Source: Pantoea coffeiphila (GTDB lineage: Bacteria > Pseudomonadota > Gammaproteobacteria > Enterobacterales > Enterobacteriaceae). From it: a DNA stretch of 64,000 nucleotides. The translations under genes and the position numbers were made by a program. The notes beneath the pieces were generated by a model. It worked only from the letters and a program-made list of their open reading frames with translations. It was not told where the DNA came from and ran no database searches. Below, in pieces: positions 51,578-61,016 of this stretch (positions are counted from its first letter, which is position 1; every line of letters begins with the position of its first letter). The stretch is taken from assembly GCF_016909495.1 (NCBI RefSeq), contig NZ_JAFBFW010000004.1, forward strand, positions 186,001 to 250,000, given 5' to 3'.

Positions 51578-52260
51578 AAATCAGCCCTTTTCACACCTAC
51601 GGTATAACGACGTTCCAGCCACCACAGCACGCCATTGGACAGCGTGGTAAAGATCAGATAGATAACCCCGGCAACGATGGCAAAGTAGAACGGCTGCCAG
51701 GTGGTTTTACCCGCCAGCTGCGTTGCTTTAACCACATCTTCCAGCCCAAGCAGGGAGACCAGTGCGGTGGCTTTCAGAATCACCTGCCAGTTATTGCCGA
51801 TGCCCGGCAGCGCAAAGCGCATCATCCCAGGGAACAGCACACGACGGAAGGTTTGCGAAGAGGTGAAGCCATAAGCGGTTGCTGCTTCGATCTGCCCCTT
51901 TGGCACCGCCATATAGGCACCGCGGAAGGTTTCAGTAAAGTAGGCCCCGTAGATAAAGCCGAGGGTGATAATGCCGGCCACCATGGGATCGATATCAAAC
52001 TGCCCGACGCCGATCAAATCGGTAAAGTGGTTCAGAATGATTTGCAGACCGTAGAAGATTAACAGCATCAGAACGAGGTCAGGCACGCCACGGATCAGCG
52101 TGGTGTAACCTTCAAAGATCATCGCCAGCGGGCGGTTATTGGAGAGTTTTGCCCCGGCACCGATTAATCCCAGTATCACGGCAAGTACCACCGAACTTAG
52201 CGCCAGTTCCAGCGTCACCAGGGCGCCTTTAAAAATGACTTCAGAATAGCCATACAGCAT
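51574..52260 (-). CDS. hisQ: histidine/basic amino-acid ABC transporter, permease Q
   Basis: 228 residues, same length as E. coli HisQ and highly similar (LYGYSEVIFKGALVTLELALSSVVLAVI; TTLIRGVPDLVLMLLIFYGLQI). The EAA loop is QIEAATAYGFTSSQTFRRVLFPGMMRFALPGI (~124-155). It pairs with HisM to form the translocation path. A 74-base gap with a hairpin separates it from hisJ. Confidence 0.97.
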   Translation of the reverse strand: MLYGYSEVIFKGALVTLELALSSVVLAVILGLIGAGAKLSNNRPLAMIFEGYTTLIRGVPDLVLMLLIFYGLQIILNHFTDLIGVGQFDIDPMVAGIITLGFIYGAYFTETFRGAYMAVPKGQIEAATAYGFTSSQTFRRVLFPGMMRFALPGIGNNWQVILKATALVSLLGLEDVVKATQLAGKTTWQPFYFAIVAGVIYLIFTTLSNGVLWWLERRYTVGVKRADL

Positions 52261-52284
52261 AAATATTATCCTGTCGTTGTGGTC

Positions 52285-52319
52285 AAAAATGCAGCCTCAC
52301 CGCAAGCACAGTGAGGCTG
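52285..52319 (-). terminator. hairpin between hisJ and hisQ
   Basis: Nine-pair perfect stem CAGCCTCAC/GTGAGGCTG with a ten-base loop, followed on minus by ATTTTTGA. It follows the hisJ stop by ~15 bases. It probably protects hisJ mRNA and lowers hisQMP expression, the role played by a REP element at this junction in Salmonella. Confidence 0.75.
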
Positions 52320-52334
52320 GCAGACAGGGACTAC

Positions 52335-53117
52335 TTAATCGCCGTATACATTAAAGTCGAAATATTTTTTTGCCAACTTATCGTAGGTACCATCTTTACG
52401 AATTTCGTCGAAAGCTTTATCGATCGCTGCTTTTAACGCCGGATCGTCCTTACGCATGCCCATACCGGTACCAATACCGAAGATTTTTTCATCTTTCACT
52501 GACGGACCGGCAAATGCATAGTCCTTACCGGCAGGCTGTTTGAGGAAGCCTTCGCTGGCCGCCACTTCATCCTGGAATGCGGCGTCGATACGACCGGCGG
52601 TCAGATCCTGATACACCAGATCCTGGTTCGCGTATGGCGTGACGGTCACACCTTTTGGACGCCAGTTATCGTTGGCGTAGGTTTCCTGGGTGGTGCCCTG
52701 CAGCAGCCCGATGTTTTTGCCTTTCAGCGATTCCAGGGTTGGCTCGATTTTAGAGCCTTTTGGCGCGATCAGACGGGAGTCGGCCGCGTACAGTTTTTCT
52801 GAGAAGGCGATCTCCTGCTGGCGTTTTTCAGTAATCGACAGAGAGGAGATGATAGCGTCAATTTTCTTCGCTTTTAATGAAGGGATAAGCGCATCAAAGT
52901 CGCTTTCCACGAAGGTACATTTGGTTTCCATACGCTTACAAATTTCGGTGGCCAGATCGATATCAAAGCCTACCAGCTGCCCCTGGGCATTTTTCATTTC
53001 AAACGGTGCATAGGTTGGATCGGTGCCGATACGCAGCGTTTTTGGACCGGCAGCAAATGCGCTGCCTGCTGAGGTGATTGCCAGCAACAGGGAAAGAGCC
53101 AGGACCTGCTTTTTCAT
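52335..53117 (-). CDS. hisJ: periplasmic histidine/lysine/arginine/ornithine-binding protein
   Basis: 260 residues. Sec signal peptide ([23 protein letters not shown], cleaved near residue 22) and a type-II periplasmic binding fold. Ligand residues sit in [11 protein letters not shown] (~32-42), [27 protein letters not shown] (~90-116) and [10 protein letters not shown] (~141-150). The sequence mixes HisJ-like positions ([21 protein letters not shown]) with ArgT-like ones ([35 protein letters not shown]-type end). In E. coli/Salmonella argT and hisJ are adjacent paralogues; only one is present here. GAGGG precedes the ATG. Confidence 0.92.
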   Translation of the reverse strand: MKKQVLALSLLLAITSAGSAFAAGPKTLRIGTDPTYAPFEMKNAQGQLVGFDIDLATEICKRMETKCTFVESDFDALIPSLKAKKIDAIISSLSITEKRQQEIAFSEKLYAADSRLIAPKGSKIEPTLESLKGKNIGLLQGTTQETYANDNWRPKGVTVTPYANQDLVYQDLTAGRIDAAFQDEVAASEGFLKQPAGKDYAFAGPSVKDEKIFGIGTGMGMRKDDPALKAAIDKAFDEIRKDGTYDKLAKKYFDFNVYGD

Positions 53118-53175
53118 AGATTACCCTCGAGTCGTCTTATTATAGGATTCGTGATGTTTGTCCACGCAATTGTTT

Positions 53176-53191
53176 TGCAGATTTCATGCCA
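53176..53191 (-). promoter_or_regulatory. sigma-54 promoter candidate for hisJQMP
   Basis: On minus TGGCATGAAATCTGCA matches the RpoN consensus (TGGCAC-G-N4-TTGCW) at 10 of 12 defined positions, with exact GG/GC spacing. The predicted start is ~50 bases before hisJ. In Salmonella the argT and hisJ promoters respond to nitrogen control. Confidence 0.65.
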
Positions 53192-53307
53192 CATTTTGTG
53201 GCAATCTCCGCTTTTTTCAGCGCGTAAAGCAAGGCAGCGTAAATGCCCGGTTTGCTGGGGAATATATAGCAGGTTTGAAGGGACTTAGCGGCAACAATGT
53301 TTCACAA

Positions 53308-53386
53308 TGGTGCAACATCTGCACGAAATGCGATTCAGCACCAACATTTGAACCACGCTGGTGCAGTGCACCATCCGCTATGCACC
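53308..53386. promoter_or_regulatory. cluster of NtrC-like half-sites upstream of hisJ
   Basis: Five GCACCA/TGGTGC-type half-sites occur in 79 bases: TGGTGCA 53308-53314, GCACCA 53338-53343, TGGTGCA 53359-53365, TGCACCA 53367-53373 and TGCACC 53381-53386. They lie 115-210 bases upstream of the sigma-54 site, a normal enhancer distance. None forms the canonical 17-bp NtrC dyad with ideal spacing. The last few bases reach into the ubiX 3' end. Confidence 0.45.
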
Positions 53387-53947
53387 CTGCCAGCGCGTGA
53401 ACAAATCGTTGTCGAGAGCGATATCAAACTGGTCCAGCACGCGGTTCACCGTCTGGTCGACAATCTGCATCACATTTTCCGGGCGGTGATAAAACGCCGG
53501 CACCGGCGGCATAATAATCGCCCCCAGCTCCGCTGCGGTGGTCATCATCCGCAGATGGCCCAGGTGCAGCGGCGTTTCGCGCACGCAGAGCACCAGTCGG
53601 CGGCGCTCTTTCAGCACCACATCCGCCGCGCGAGTCAGCAGGCCGTCGCTGTAGCTGTGAACAATACCGGACAGGGTTTTCATTGAGCACGGCAGGATCG
53701 CCATGCCGTCGGTTTTGAACGACCCGGAAGAGATGCTGGCGGCAATATCGCGCACATCGTGAACCACGTCGGCCAGCGCCTGCACCTCACGCAGCGTGTA
53801 GCCACTTTCCAGCGCCAGCGTTTGCCGCGCGGCCTGACTCATTATCAGGTGTGTCTCCACGTCGCTGACCTGCTGTAACACCTGCAGCGTGCGAATACCA
53901 TAGATCACACCACTGGCACCGGAGATGCCGATAATCAGTCTTTTCAT
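53378..53947 (-). CDS. ubiX: flavin prenyltransferase UbiX
   Basis: 189 residues, same as E. coli. It makes prenylated FMN for the UbiD decarboxylase in ubiquinone synthesis. Visible: IIGISGASGVIYGIRTLQVL (FMN/phosphate loop, ~4-23), ASISSGSFKTDGMAILPCSMKTLSGI and LVLCVRETPLHLGHLRMM (~122-139). The longest frame begins at 53992, but the ATG at 53947 (MKRLIIGISGASG) has AGGA seven bases before it. That ribosome site abuts the T-run of the purF terminator. Confidence 0.95.
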   Translation of the reverse strand: MKRLIIGISGASGVIYGIRTLQVLQQVSDVETHLIMSQAARQTLALESGYTLREVQALADVVHDVRDIAASISSGSFKTDGMAILPCSMKTLSGIVHSYSDGLLTRAADVVLKERRRLVLCVRETPLHLGHLRMMTTAAELGAIIMPPVPAFYHRPENVMQIVDQTVNRVLDQFDIALDNDLFTRWQGA

Positions 53948-53959
53948 ACCAAATCCTTT

Positions 53960-53990
53960 AAAAAAAACGGGCCGGAATTGCTTCCGGCCC
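53960..53990 (-). terminator. rho-independent terminator of cvpA-purF
   Basis: On minus after the purF stop (54018): nine-pair stem GGGCCGGAA/TTCCGGCCC with a four-base loop, then eight T residues. The T-run runs straight into the ubiX ribosome site, so ubiX expression must rely on readthrough or on a promoter inside purF. Confidence 0.93.
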
Positions 53991-54017
53991 ATCTTACCTG
54001 CTTACACCGCGAAGCGC

Positions 54018-55535
54018 TTAGCCTTCGTTATGAATTTCCAGGTTTTCGACTTCGTTCTGACGCGCCATCGCTTTGGCATCGTCATTACGCAGCGACTGCA
54101 GATACTCAAGGTACTGCTGGTCGACGTCTTTGGTGACGTAAATACCGTTGAACACCGAACATTCGAACTGGGCGATATCCGGGTTCTCTTCCTTCACCGC
54201 TTCGATCAGATCGTCAAGGTCCTGGAAAATCAGCGCATCGGCACCGATCAGCTGGCGAATCTCTTCCACTTCGCGGCCGTGAGCAATCAGCTCGGTAGCG
54301 CTTGGCATATCAATGCCGTAGACGTTCGGGAAACGAATTTCCGGAGCCGCCGACGCCAGGTACACTTTCTTCGCACCGGCTTCACGGGCCATTTCGATAA
54401 TCTGCTCGGAGGTGGTACCGCGCACGATGGAATCATCCACCAGCAGCACGTTCTTACCGCGGAATTCCGCACGGTTAGCGTTCAGCTTACGGCGGACCGC
54501 ACTGCGGCGCAGCTGCTGTCCCGGCATGATAAAGGTACGGCCAACGTAACGGTTTTTCACAAAACCCTGACGGTATGGCTTATCAAGAATACGTGCCATC
54601 TCCAGAGCGATATCGCAGGAGGTTTCAGGGATTGGGATCACCACGTCGATGTCCAGATCTTCCCACTCGCGGGCGATTTTCTCACCCAGCTTGGTGCCCA
54701 TACGCACGCGGGCGCTGTACACCGAAATCTTGTCGAGGAAGGAGTCCGGGCGCGCGAAGTAAACGTATTCGAACAGGCACGGGTTAACCTTTGGATTCTC
54801 AGCGCACTGACGGGTGAACAGCTGACCTTTTTCAGTCACGTAAACCGCTTCGCCCGGGGCAACATCGCGCAGGAACTCAAAGCCCAGCGTATCCAGCGCC
54901 ACGCTTTCAGAGGCCACCATATACTCGGTACGGCCATCAACCAGCGCGCGCTTGCCGATCACTAACGGGCGAATGCCGTTCGGATCGCGGAAGGCAACCA
55001 GACCGTGACCGATAATCATCGCTACGCAGGCATAGGCACCGCGCACGCGCTGATGCACGGCGGCAACGGCGGAGAAGATATTTTCGGCTTCCAGCGGGTC
55101 CTGTTGGAAACGATCCACTTCCTGCGCAAAGATGTTCAGCAGGATTTCAGAATCCGACGTGGTGTTTACATGACGGCGACCGGTTTCAAACAACTCTTTA
55201 CGCAGCTCGTGCGCATTGGTCAGGTTGCCGTTATGGGCCAGTGTAATCCCGTAAGGAGAGTTCACATAGAAGGGCTGGGCTTCAGAAGCGCTGGAGCTTC
55301 CTGCGGTTGGGTAACGCACGTGGCCGATACCCATATTACCCTGCATACGTTGCATGTGGCGGGCTTCAAATACATCGCTGACCAGACCGTTTGCTTTACG
55401 CAGGCGGAAGCAATTTAATGCATCGATGGTAACGATGCCTGCGGCATCCTGCCCACGGTGCTGAAGCACCGTTAACGCGTCATAAATCGACTGGTTGACC
55501 GGCATAAAACCGGCGATCCCGACAATACCGCACAT
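54018..55535 (-). CDS. purF: amidophosphoribosyltransferase
   Basis: 505 residues, same length as E. coli. It catalyses the first committed step of purine synthesis, PRPP + glutamine to phosphoribosylamine. After Met removal Cys2 ([10 protein letters not shown]) is the N-terminal nucleophile of the glutaminase domain (~1-235; [24 protein letters not shown]), and the PRPP loop is [17 protein letters not shown] (~361-377). It follows cvpA by 35 bases under PurR control. Confidence 0.98.
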   Translation of the reverse strand: MCGIVGIAGFMPVNQSIYDALTVLQHRGQDAAGIVTIDALNCFRLRKANGLVSDVFEARHMQRMQGNMGIGHVRYPTAGSSSASEAQPFYVNSPYGITLAHNGNLTNAHELRKELFETGRRHVNTTSDSEILLNIFAQEVDRFQQDPLEAENIFSAVAAVHQRVRGAYACVAMIIGHGLVAFRDPNGIRPLVIGKRALVDGRTEYMVASESVALDTLGFEFLRDVAPGEAVYVTEKGQLFTRQCAENPKVNPCLFEYVYFARPDSFLDKISVYSARVRMGTKLGEKIAREWEDLDIDVVIPIPETSCDIALEMARILDKPYRQGFVKNRYVGRTFIMPGQQLRRSAVRRKLNANRAEFRGKNVLLVDDSIVRGTTSEQIIEMAREAGAKKVYLASAAPEIRFPNVYGIDMPSATELIAHGREVEEIRQLIGADALIFQDLDDLIEAVKEENPDIAQFECSVFNGIYVTKDVDQQYLEYLQSLRNDDAKAMARQNEVENLEIHNEG

Positions 55536-55570
55536 ATTGACATTTCCTCATAGCCGCAACCCCGGTGCGA

Positions 55571-56056
55571 TTACCGGGGCAAAAAACTCGACGTGCTCTT
55601 CAGGTAGTCAAAGAACCACCCGATGATGTAACTGAACTGAGGGATTAACTTCGACTGCTGCCAGTCGAGGCTTTTGGAAAAGCCGGTGAATGTATCGAGG
55701 AAAAACAGCATAGCGGCCACAATCAGTACGCCACGCAGTGCCCCAAAACAGACGCCCAGTACTCTGTCGGTACCCGACAGGCCGGTTTTCTCAACCAGCG
55801 AACCAATTACATAGTTAACGATTGCGCCAACGATTAGCGTGGCAACAAATAACACTGCAATGGCGATTCCATTCCGAATCAGCTCGTCTTCAAATCCTGT
55901 GAACCAGACGGCAAGGTAGGAGAAGTAATGACTGGCGACAAAGAATGCGCATCCCCAGGTGACGAGAGAAAGTGCTTCCCGAATAAACCCACGGATCAGG
56001 CTAACCAGAGCCGAAAAAGCTATAACCGCAATAATGACGTTATCTATCCAGACCAT
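55571..56056 (-). CDS. cvpA: CvpA family inner-membrane protein
   Basis: 161 residues (E. coli 162), four predicted transmembrane helices (VWIDNVIIAVIAFSALVSLIRG; VTWGCAFFVASHYFSYLAVW; GIAIAVLFVATLIVGAIVNY; GVLIVAAMLFFLDTF). Needed for colicin V production, and in other bacteria for bile-salt/envelope tolerance. The frame is open to 56203, but the extra N terminus crosses the PurR box and lacks a ribosome site; GGAAGAG precedes the ATG at 56056. Confidence 0.94.
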   Translation of the reverse strand: MVWIDNVIIAVIAFSALVSLIRGFIREALSLVTWGCAFFVASHYFSYLAVWFTGFEDELIRNGIAIAVLFVATLIVGAIVNYVIGSLVEKTGLSGTDRVLGVCFGALRGVLIVAAMLFFLDTFTGFSKSLDWQQSKLIPQFSYIIGWFFDYLKSTSSFLPR

Positions 56057-56124
56057 GAACTCTTCCAGTGACAGTAATCGTGAAAACGCCCCTGCATCCA
56101 GTTCGGGGCGAATTCTAACAGAAA

Positions 56125-56140
56125 AAGAAAACGTTTGCGT
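56125..56140 (-). promoter_or_regulatory. PurR operator of the cvpA-purF operon
   Basis: On minus ACGCAAACGTTTTCTT fits the 16-bp PurR consensus (ACGCAAACGTTTTCNT) at every defined position, ~70 bases before the cvpA start. The same arrangement controls cvpA-purF in E. coli. Confidence 0.92.
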
Positions 56141-56350
56141 AGGGTTTTCCTGCGTCGTTTTAAATAAACGAAAACGCTGAAAAAACCGTCGGGTGGGCGA
56201 CATTCCTGCCGCTCACCACGCCAGAATGCAATTCGTTGATTTGCTTTATATCATGTTGCCTTCGGCCAGACACAGCCCGGTGCCACGCCGCTCTTCAACG
56301 GGTGGCACCTGTTACAGCGATTGCTGTGGCCGCACAATCTACCGCGACGG

Positions 56351-57109
56351 TTAGCGCGCGCCCCAGGCTTTGACGACGCCGCCAAGACCAGAGATGCCCT
56401 GTAGCTCACCGACTGCCGCCTGCATTTTGGCTTTTGACGCATCAGGCCCGACATAAATACGGGTGATCTGTCCGGCAACCGGCGTTGCTGGCACGGTGAA
56501 AGCACGATAGCCCGAAAGCCGCAGCTGCGCGACGATTTCGTTTACCTTGGCCGCATTTTTCAGCGCACCCAGCTGGACGACATACGCCTGGCCGGTCGGT
56601 GCGGCTTCAGCGGCAGCCGGTTTCTCAGCAGGCGTTTCCACCTTAGGCTGAGTCTGCTGCTGCTGAACAGGAGGCTTCTCAATCGGCTTCTCGACCGGTT
56701 TTTCCACCGGTTTCGGTTTCTCTACCGGCTTCGGCTTTTCAACCACTTTCGGCGGCTGCTGTACCGGTTGCTGGACAGGCTGTTGCTGCACCGGCGGCGG
56801 CGAAACCAGCGTGGGCTGATTGTTCGACTTCGGCGCGGTCGATCCGCTGTCGGCCTGCGAGGAATTTTCCCCGTCGGCACGGCTGATGGCTTCGCTTGCC
56901 CCTTCCGGCGGCTGCGCCGGCAGCGACTGCGTTACCGGCGGTGCCAGTTCGGTCTCCTGCTGGTCGCCTGGTTTCGGCACCAGCGGAATGGCCGCGAACT
57001 CTTCCTTATAGTGTTTCTTTTTACCATCCAGCAGACCGGGCAGCACGATCACGCCCAGCGCAACAATAATAACGGTGCCGACTAAACGGTTTTGAAACTT
57101 ACTTGCCAC
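56351..57109 (-). CDS. dedD: SPOR-domain cell-division protein DedD
   Basis: 252 residues (E. coli 220). One N-terminal membrane helix (LVGTVIIVALGVIVLPGLLDG, ~9-29), a long periplasmic linker, and a C-terminal SPOR domain (~173-252; YVVQLGALKNAAKVNEIVAQLRLSGYRAF, then RIYVGP) that binds denuded septal glycan. It supports constriction. The linker is expanded by Pro/Gln/Val/Lys repeats (VQQPVQQPP and repeated KPVEKP units, ~108-150), which accounts for the extra length. It overlaps the end of folC by 11 bases. Confidence 0.95.
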   Translation of the reverse strand: MASKFQNRLVGTVIIVALGVIVLPGLLDGKKKHYKEEFAAIPLVPKPGDQQETELAPPVTQSLPAQPPEGASEAISRADGENSSQADSGSTAPKSNNQPTLVSPPPVQQQPVQQPVQQPPKVVEKPKPVEKPKPVEKPVEKPIEKPPVQQQQTQPKVETPAEKPAAAEAAPTGQAYVVQLGALKNAAKVNEIVAQLRLSGYRAFTVPATPVAGQITRIYVGPDASKAKMQAAVGELQGISGLGGVVKAWGAR

Positions 57110-58361
57110 TGCCGTTCTCCGCTGTCATCGTTTCCATTACGTGTGCGACGGTGTGGAATGACCCACACACCAGCACAATGTCCTGTTCCGCCGCCTGCTG
57201 CATCGCCTGATGCCAGGCATCGGCCACGGAGCCAAACGCCTGCGCCCCGCTAAGATGGGCAACCAGCTGCTCGGCAGAAGCACCGCGCGGGCCTTCCAGC
57301 GGTGCACAATACCAGTAATCCACCTGCGGACTGAGGCAGGCCAGCGTCCCGGCGATATCTTTGTCGTGCAGCATTCCCACTACCGCGTGAACTTTACCGC
57401 GCTGCGGCAGTTCCGCCAGCCGACCGGCAAGATATGCGGCCGCGTGCGGGTTATGCGCCACGTCCAGAATCACCTGCGGTGAATGCGCCACGGTCTGGAA
57501 GCGGCCGGGCAGGATTGCCTGATGCAGGCTGGCACGAATAGTGGCCTCATCAATCGACAGACCCGACGCCCGCAGTGCAGCCAGCGCGGTGGCGGCATTC
57601 GGCAGCGGCACCTGCGGCAGCGGCAGGTTGTCAATGCTGCCGCTGGCATCGTGGAACGACCAGCCGCCGTCGGTCAGGCTGTAAGACCAGTCGCGATCGC
57701 GCTGCTGCAGCTGCGCGCCAACCTCTCGCGCCACGTCGGCAATGGTTGACGGCATATCAGGTTCCCCGACAATGGCTGGTTTCCCCTGGCGAAACACTCC
57801 GGCCTTTTCACGGCCGATGCTTTCGCGGTCCGGGCCAAGCCAGTCAACGTGGTCCAGCGCAATGCTGGTGATCGCCGCAACGTCCGCATCAACGATATTG
57901 GTCGCATCCAGCCGCCCACCCAAACCGACTTCGAGAATGACCACGTCCAGCTGCGCCTGCTTAAACAGCCACAGCGCCGACAGCGTGCCGTATTCGAAAT
58001 AGGTCAGCGAGGTCTCTCCGCGCCCGGCTTCGATGGCCGCAAACGACGCGGTATGCGCCGACTCGGCCAGCTCTTCGCCCTGAATACGTACACGTTCAGT
58101 GTAGCGGATTAAATGTGGAGAGCTGTACACGCCCACGCGATAACCGGCAGCCATCAGTACGGTTTCCAGCGTGCGGCAGGTGGTGCCCTTGCCGTTCGTA
58201 CCGGCAACGGTAAAGACCTTCGGAGCGGGTGTTAACAGATCGAGTGAGGTGGCTACCCGGCGGATACGATCCAGCCCGAGTTCAATAGCCTGAGAGTGTA
58301 AATGCTCAAGATAATAAAGCCACGTGGCAAGAGGCGACGTGGCTTGAGGAAGATTATCCAT
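57099..58361 (-). CDS. folC: bifunctional folylpolyglutamate/dihydrofolate synthase
   Basis: 420 residues, Mur-ligase fold. It adds glutamate to dihydropteroate and extends folate polyglutamates. The P-loop is FTVAGTNGKGTTCRTLETVL (~55-74), followed by YSSPHLIRYTERVRI (~79-93), LEVGLGGRLDATNIV (~144-158) and the C-terminal-domain block ILDVAHNPHAAAYLAGRL. It overlaps dedD by 11 bases and follows accD by 66. Confidence 0.96.
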   Translation of the reverse strand: MDNLPQATSPLATWLYYLEHLHSQAIELGLDRIRRVATSLDLLTPAPKVFTVAGTNGKGTTCRTLETVLMAAGYRVGVYSSPHLIRYTERVRIQGEELAESAHTASFAAIEAGRGETSLTYFEYGTLSALWLFKQAQLDVVILEVGLGGRLDATNIVDADVAAITSIALDHVDWLGPDRESIGREKAGVFRQGKPAIVGEPDMPSTIADVAREVGAQLQQRDRDWSYSLTDGGWSFHDASGSIDNLPLPQVPLPNAATALAALRASGLSIDEATIRASLHQAILPGRFQTVAHSPQVILDVAHNPHAAAYLAGRLAELPQRGKVHAVVGMLHDKDIAGTLACLSPQVDYWYCAPLEGPRGASAEQLVAHLSGAQAFGSVADAWHQAMQQAAEQDIVLVCGSFHTVAHVMETMTAENGSGK

Positions 58362-58427
58362 GTGTCCCGTTCACAAAGTTACGGTTCATTGGTGAAAGAG
58401 GCCCGAAGACCTCTTTCTCATCATCGG

Positions 58428-59339
58428 TCAGGCCTCTTGGCTCTGTGGGCCGGTCGCTTCGGCCTCTTTGACTTCTTCTTCCTGCGGGGCAGGCAGATTC
58501 ATCATTTTAGCCAGCAGGCTGGCCAGTTTGAAGCGCATAACCGGGCGGCGAACGATCATATCAATCGCGCCTTTTTCAATCAGGAACTCACTGCGCTGGA
58601 AGCCCGGTGGCAATTTCTCACGTACCGTTTGCTCAATAACGCGTGGACCAGCAAAGCCGATCAGCGCCTTTGGTTCAGCAATGTTCAGATCGCCCAGCAT
58701 CGCGAAGCTGGCAGAGACGCCACCCATGGTTGGGTCGGTCAGCACGGAGATGTACGGCAGACCGCGCTCCTGCATCTTAGCCAGTGCAGCACTGGTTTTC
58801 GCCATCTGCATCAGCGACATCAGCGCTTCCTGCATACGCGCACCGCCGGAAGCGGAGAAGCAGATCATCGGGCAGTTATCTTCCAGCGCCCGCTCAACCG
58901 CACGCACGAAGCGCGCGCCAACCACGGAACCCATTGAGCCACCCATAAAGGAGAACTCAAACGCCGCGGCAACAACCGGCATCCCATGCAGGCTACCTTT
59001 CATCACGATCAGCGCGTCGGTTTCGTCGGTCTCTTTCTGAGCAGCCGCAAGACGATCTTTGTATTTTTTGGAATCCCGGAACTTGAGCACATCTTTCGGT
59101 TCCAGCTCGCTGCCCAGTTCAGTGGTTGAACCTTCGTCCAGCAGGCTGTTCAGGCGGTCACGACCATGCATACGCATATGGTGATCGCATTTCGGGCAGA
59201 CTTCCAGATTACGCTCCAGCTCGGCACGATAAAGAACCTGCCCGCAGCTGTCACATTTGGTCCAGACGCCTTCAGGAATGCTTGCCTTACGCGATGGGGT
59301 GATTGTGCTCTTATTGAGAATTCGTTCAATCCAGCTCAT
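58428..59339 (-). CDS. accD: acetyl-CoA carboxylase carboxyltransferase subunit beta
   Basis: 303 residues (E. coli 304). It forms the transcarboxylase with AccA, making malonyl-CoA for fatty acids. The N-terminal zinc ribbon has CDSCGQVLY (~27-35) and [11 protein letters not shown] (~46-56). The crotonase-like domain shows [42 protein letters not shown] and [15 protein letters not shown]. The frame is open to 59423, but the ATG at 59339 ([11 protein letters not shown]) has AGG seven bases before it. Confidence 0.97.
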   Translation of the reverse strand: MSWIERILNKSTITPSRKASIPEGVWTKCDSCGQVLYRAELERNLEVCPKCDHHMRMHGRDRLNSLLDEGSTTELGSELEPKDVLKFRDSKKYKDRLAAAQKETDETDALIVMKGSLHGMPVVAAAFEFSFMGGSMGSVVGARFVRAVERALEDNCPMICFSASGGARMQEALMSLMQMAKTSAALAKMQERGLPYISVLTDPTMGGVSASFAMLGDLNIAEPKALIGFAGPRVIEQTVREKLPPGFQRSEFLIEKGAIDMIVRRPVMRFKLASLLAKMMNLPAPQEEEVKEAEATGPQSQEA

Positions 59340-59508
59340 TGATGACCTTTCTGTTTGAACCTGGTTTCCCCGCAGGGTAAGCCAGTTTTTCTTTTTTGTG
59401 CCGCAAAAAAGCCGGCGGCACAAACCATAAATTGTCGCTCATTAAACCATAACCGCCCGTGACTGTGGATAAAAATCTGGTCGGACGGGTATCGCCTGAT
59501 GATTTCTG

Positions 59509-60171
59509 TTACTGCTGTTTCTGCTGACGCGCCGCACGGCGATGACGCCACACTTCGATGACACCCGGCAGAATAGACAGCAGGATAATCACCACAATCA
59601 GCAGTTTAAGGTTTTCCTGCACCATCGGCATGTTACCAAACAGATAACCGGCATAGGTAAACAGCAGCACCCACAGCAGCGCGCCCGATACGTTGTAAAT
59701 AGCAAAATGACGATAGGACATTTTACCCATTCCGGCCACAAACGGCGCGAAAGTACGAACGATTGGCACGAAGCGAGCAAGAATAATCGTTTTCCCACCG
59801 TGACGCTCGTAAAATGCGTGGGTCTTATCAAGATAGCTGCGGCGGAAAATTTTCGAGTTCGGGTTACTGAACAGCTTATCGCCGAACAGCCGCCCGATAG
59901 TGTAGTTCACCGCATCGCCAATAATCGCCGCGACCACCATCAGTGCCACCATGGTGTGAACGTTAAGATCGTTACCCGGCAGTGCAGCCAGCGCCCCGGC
60001 CACGAACAGCAGTGAATCGCCCGGCAGGAACGGCGTCACCACCAGCCCGGTTTCGCAGAACAGGATCAGGAACAGGATGGCGTAAACCCACACGCCGTAC
60101 TGCGCCACCAGCTCCGCGAGGTGGACGTCGATATGCAAAATGAAATCGACAACAAAACGAATCAGTTCCAT
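59509..60171 (-). CDS. dedA: DedA-family membrane protein (undecaprenyl-phosphate flippase family)
   Basis: 220 residues (E. coli 219). Polytopic inner-membrane protein; DedA proteins are implicated in recycling undecaprenyl phosphate and in membrane-potential maintenance. Conserved: [25 protein letters not shown] (~39-63; acidic re-entrant loop) and [27 protein letters not shown] (~131-157; essential Arg pair). Between accD and truA; the gap to accD holds a TTTGTGCCGC/GCGGCACAAA inverted repeat (59395-59424) without a T-run. Confidence 0.94.
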   Translation of the reverse strand: MELIRFVVDFILHIDVHLAELVAQYGVWVYAILFLILFCETGLVVTPFLPGDSLLFVAGALAALPGNDLNVHTMVALMVVAAIIGDAVNYTIGRLFGDKLFSNPNSKIFRRSYLDKTHAFYERHGGKTIILARFVPIVRTFAPFVAGMGKMSYRHFAIYNVSGALLWVLLFTYAGYLFGNMPMVQENLKLLIVVIILLSILPGVIEVWRHRRAARQQKQQ

Positions 60172-60200
60172 AAAGGCTTCCTTTAGAAATCCAGGCCAGA

Positions 60201-61016
60201 TTAATCCCCGAGGAACAAAGGTCCCATCGGTGGACGTGGTAAAGCAAAACGATCGGGGTAATCTACCGCGACCAGATACAACCCTTCCGCACGCGCCGTC
60301 GCGGCCGCCAGCGTCCGGTCTTTCGCCGCTAACAGCTCGGCCATCCAGCCTTCATGCTGATTCCCGCAGCCGATTTCCATCAGGCTGCCGACGATATTGC
60401 GCACCATATGGTGAACAAAGGCGTTGGCTTTGATATCAACCACCACGTAAGCGCCGTGGCGGCTGACGTTCAGATGCATCACGTTACGCATTGGCGTGCG
60501 CGACTGGCACTGCACGGCGCGGAACGAGGTGAAGTCGTTCTCGCCCAGCAGGCACTGACCGGCACGCTGCATTTTTTCCACATCCAGCGGATGATAAAAA
60601 TGGGTCATGCCGCCGCCGAGGATCGCCGGGCGCAGCCGCTGGTTGTAAATCACATAGCGGTAGCGCCGCGCGGTGGCGCTGAAGCGCGCGTGGAAATCAT
60701 CCGGCACCGCATGAACCCAGCGCACGGCGATATCGCCCGGCAGATTCGTGTTGGCACCGAGCGTCCACGCCGCGTCCTTGCGCTGTACGGTCGTTTCAAA
60801 ATGCACCACCTGACCGGTGCCGTGGACGCCCGCATCTGTGCGGCCAGCGCAGAACACCACCACCGGATGGTTGGCGACCTTTGACAGCGCCTTCTCCAGC
60901 TTTTCCTGCACGCTGCGCACTTCGTTCTGTCGCTGCCAGCCATAATATTGGCTGCCATCATATTCAATGCCCAGCGCCAGCTTATACACCGTCTGTGGCA
61001 CGTTGATGTCCGACAT
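60201..61016 (-). CDS. truA: tRNA pseudouridine(38-40) synthase
   Basis: 271 residues (E. coli 270). It makes pseudouridine at positions 38-40 of the tRNA anticodon stem. The catalytic aspartate is in [19 protein letters not shown] (~55-73); N terminus [19 protein letters not shown] is typical. The start shares a base with the usg stop (TGATG-type junction), so translation is coupled. Confidence 0.97.
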   Translation of the reverse strand: MSDINVPQTVYKLALGIEYDGSQYYGWQRQNEVRSVQEKLEKALSKVANHPVVVFCAGRTDAGVHGTGQVVHFETTVQRKDAAWTLGANTNLPGDIAVRWVHAVPDDFHARFSATARRYRYVIYNQRLRPAILGGGMTHFYHPLDVEKMQRAGQCLLGENDFTSFRAVQCQSRTPMRNVMHLNVSRHGAYVVVDIKANAFVHHMVRNIVGSLMEIGCGNQHEGWMAELLAAKDRTLAAATARAEGLYLVAVDYPDRFALPRPPMGPLFLGD

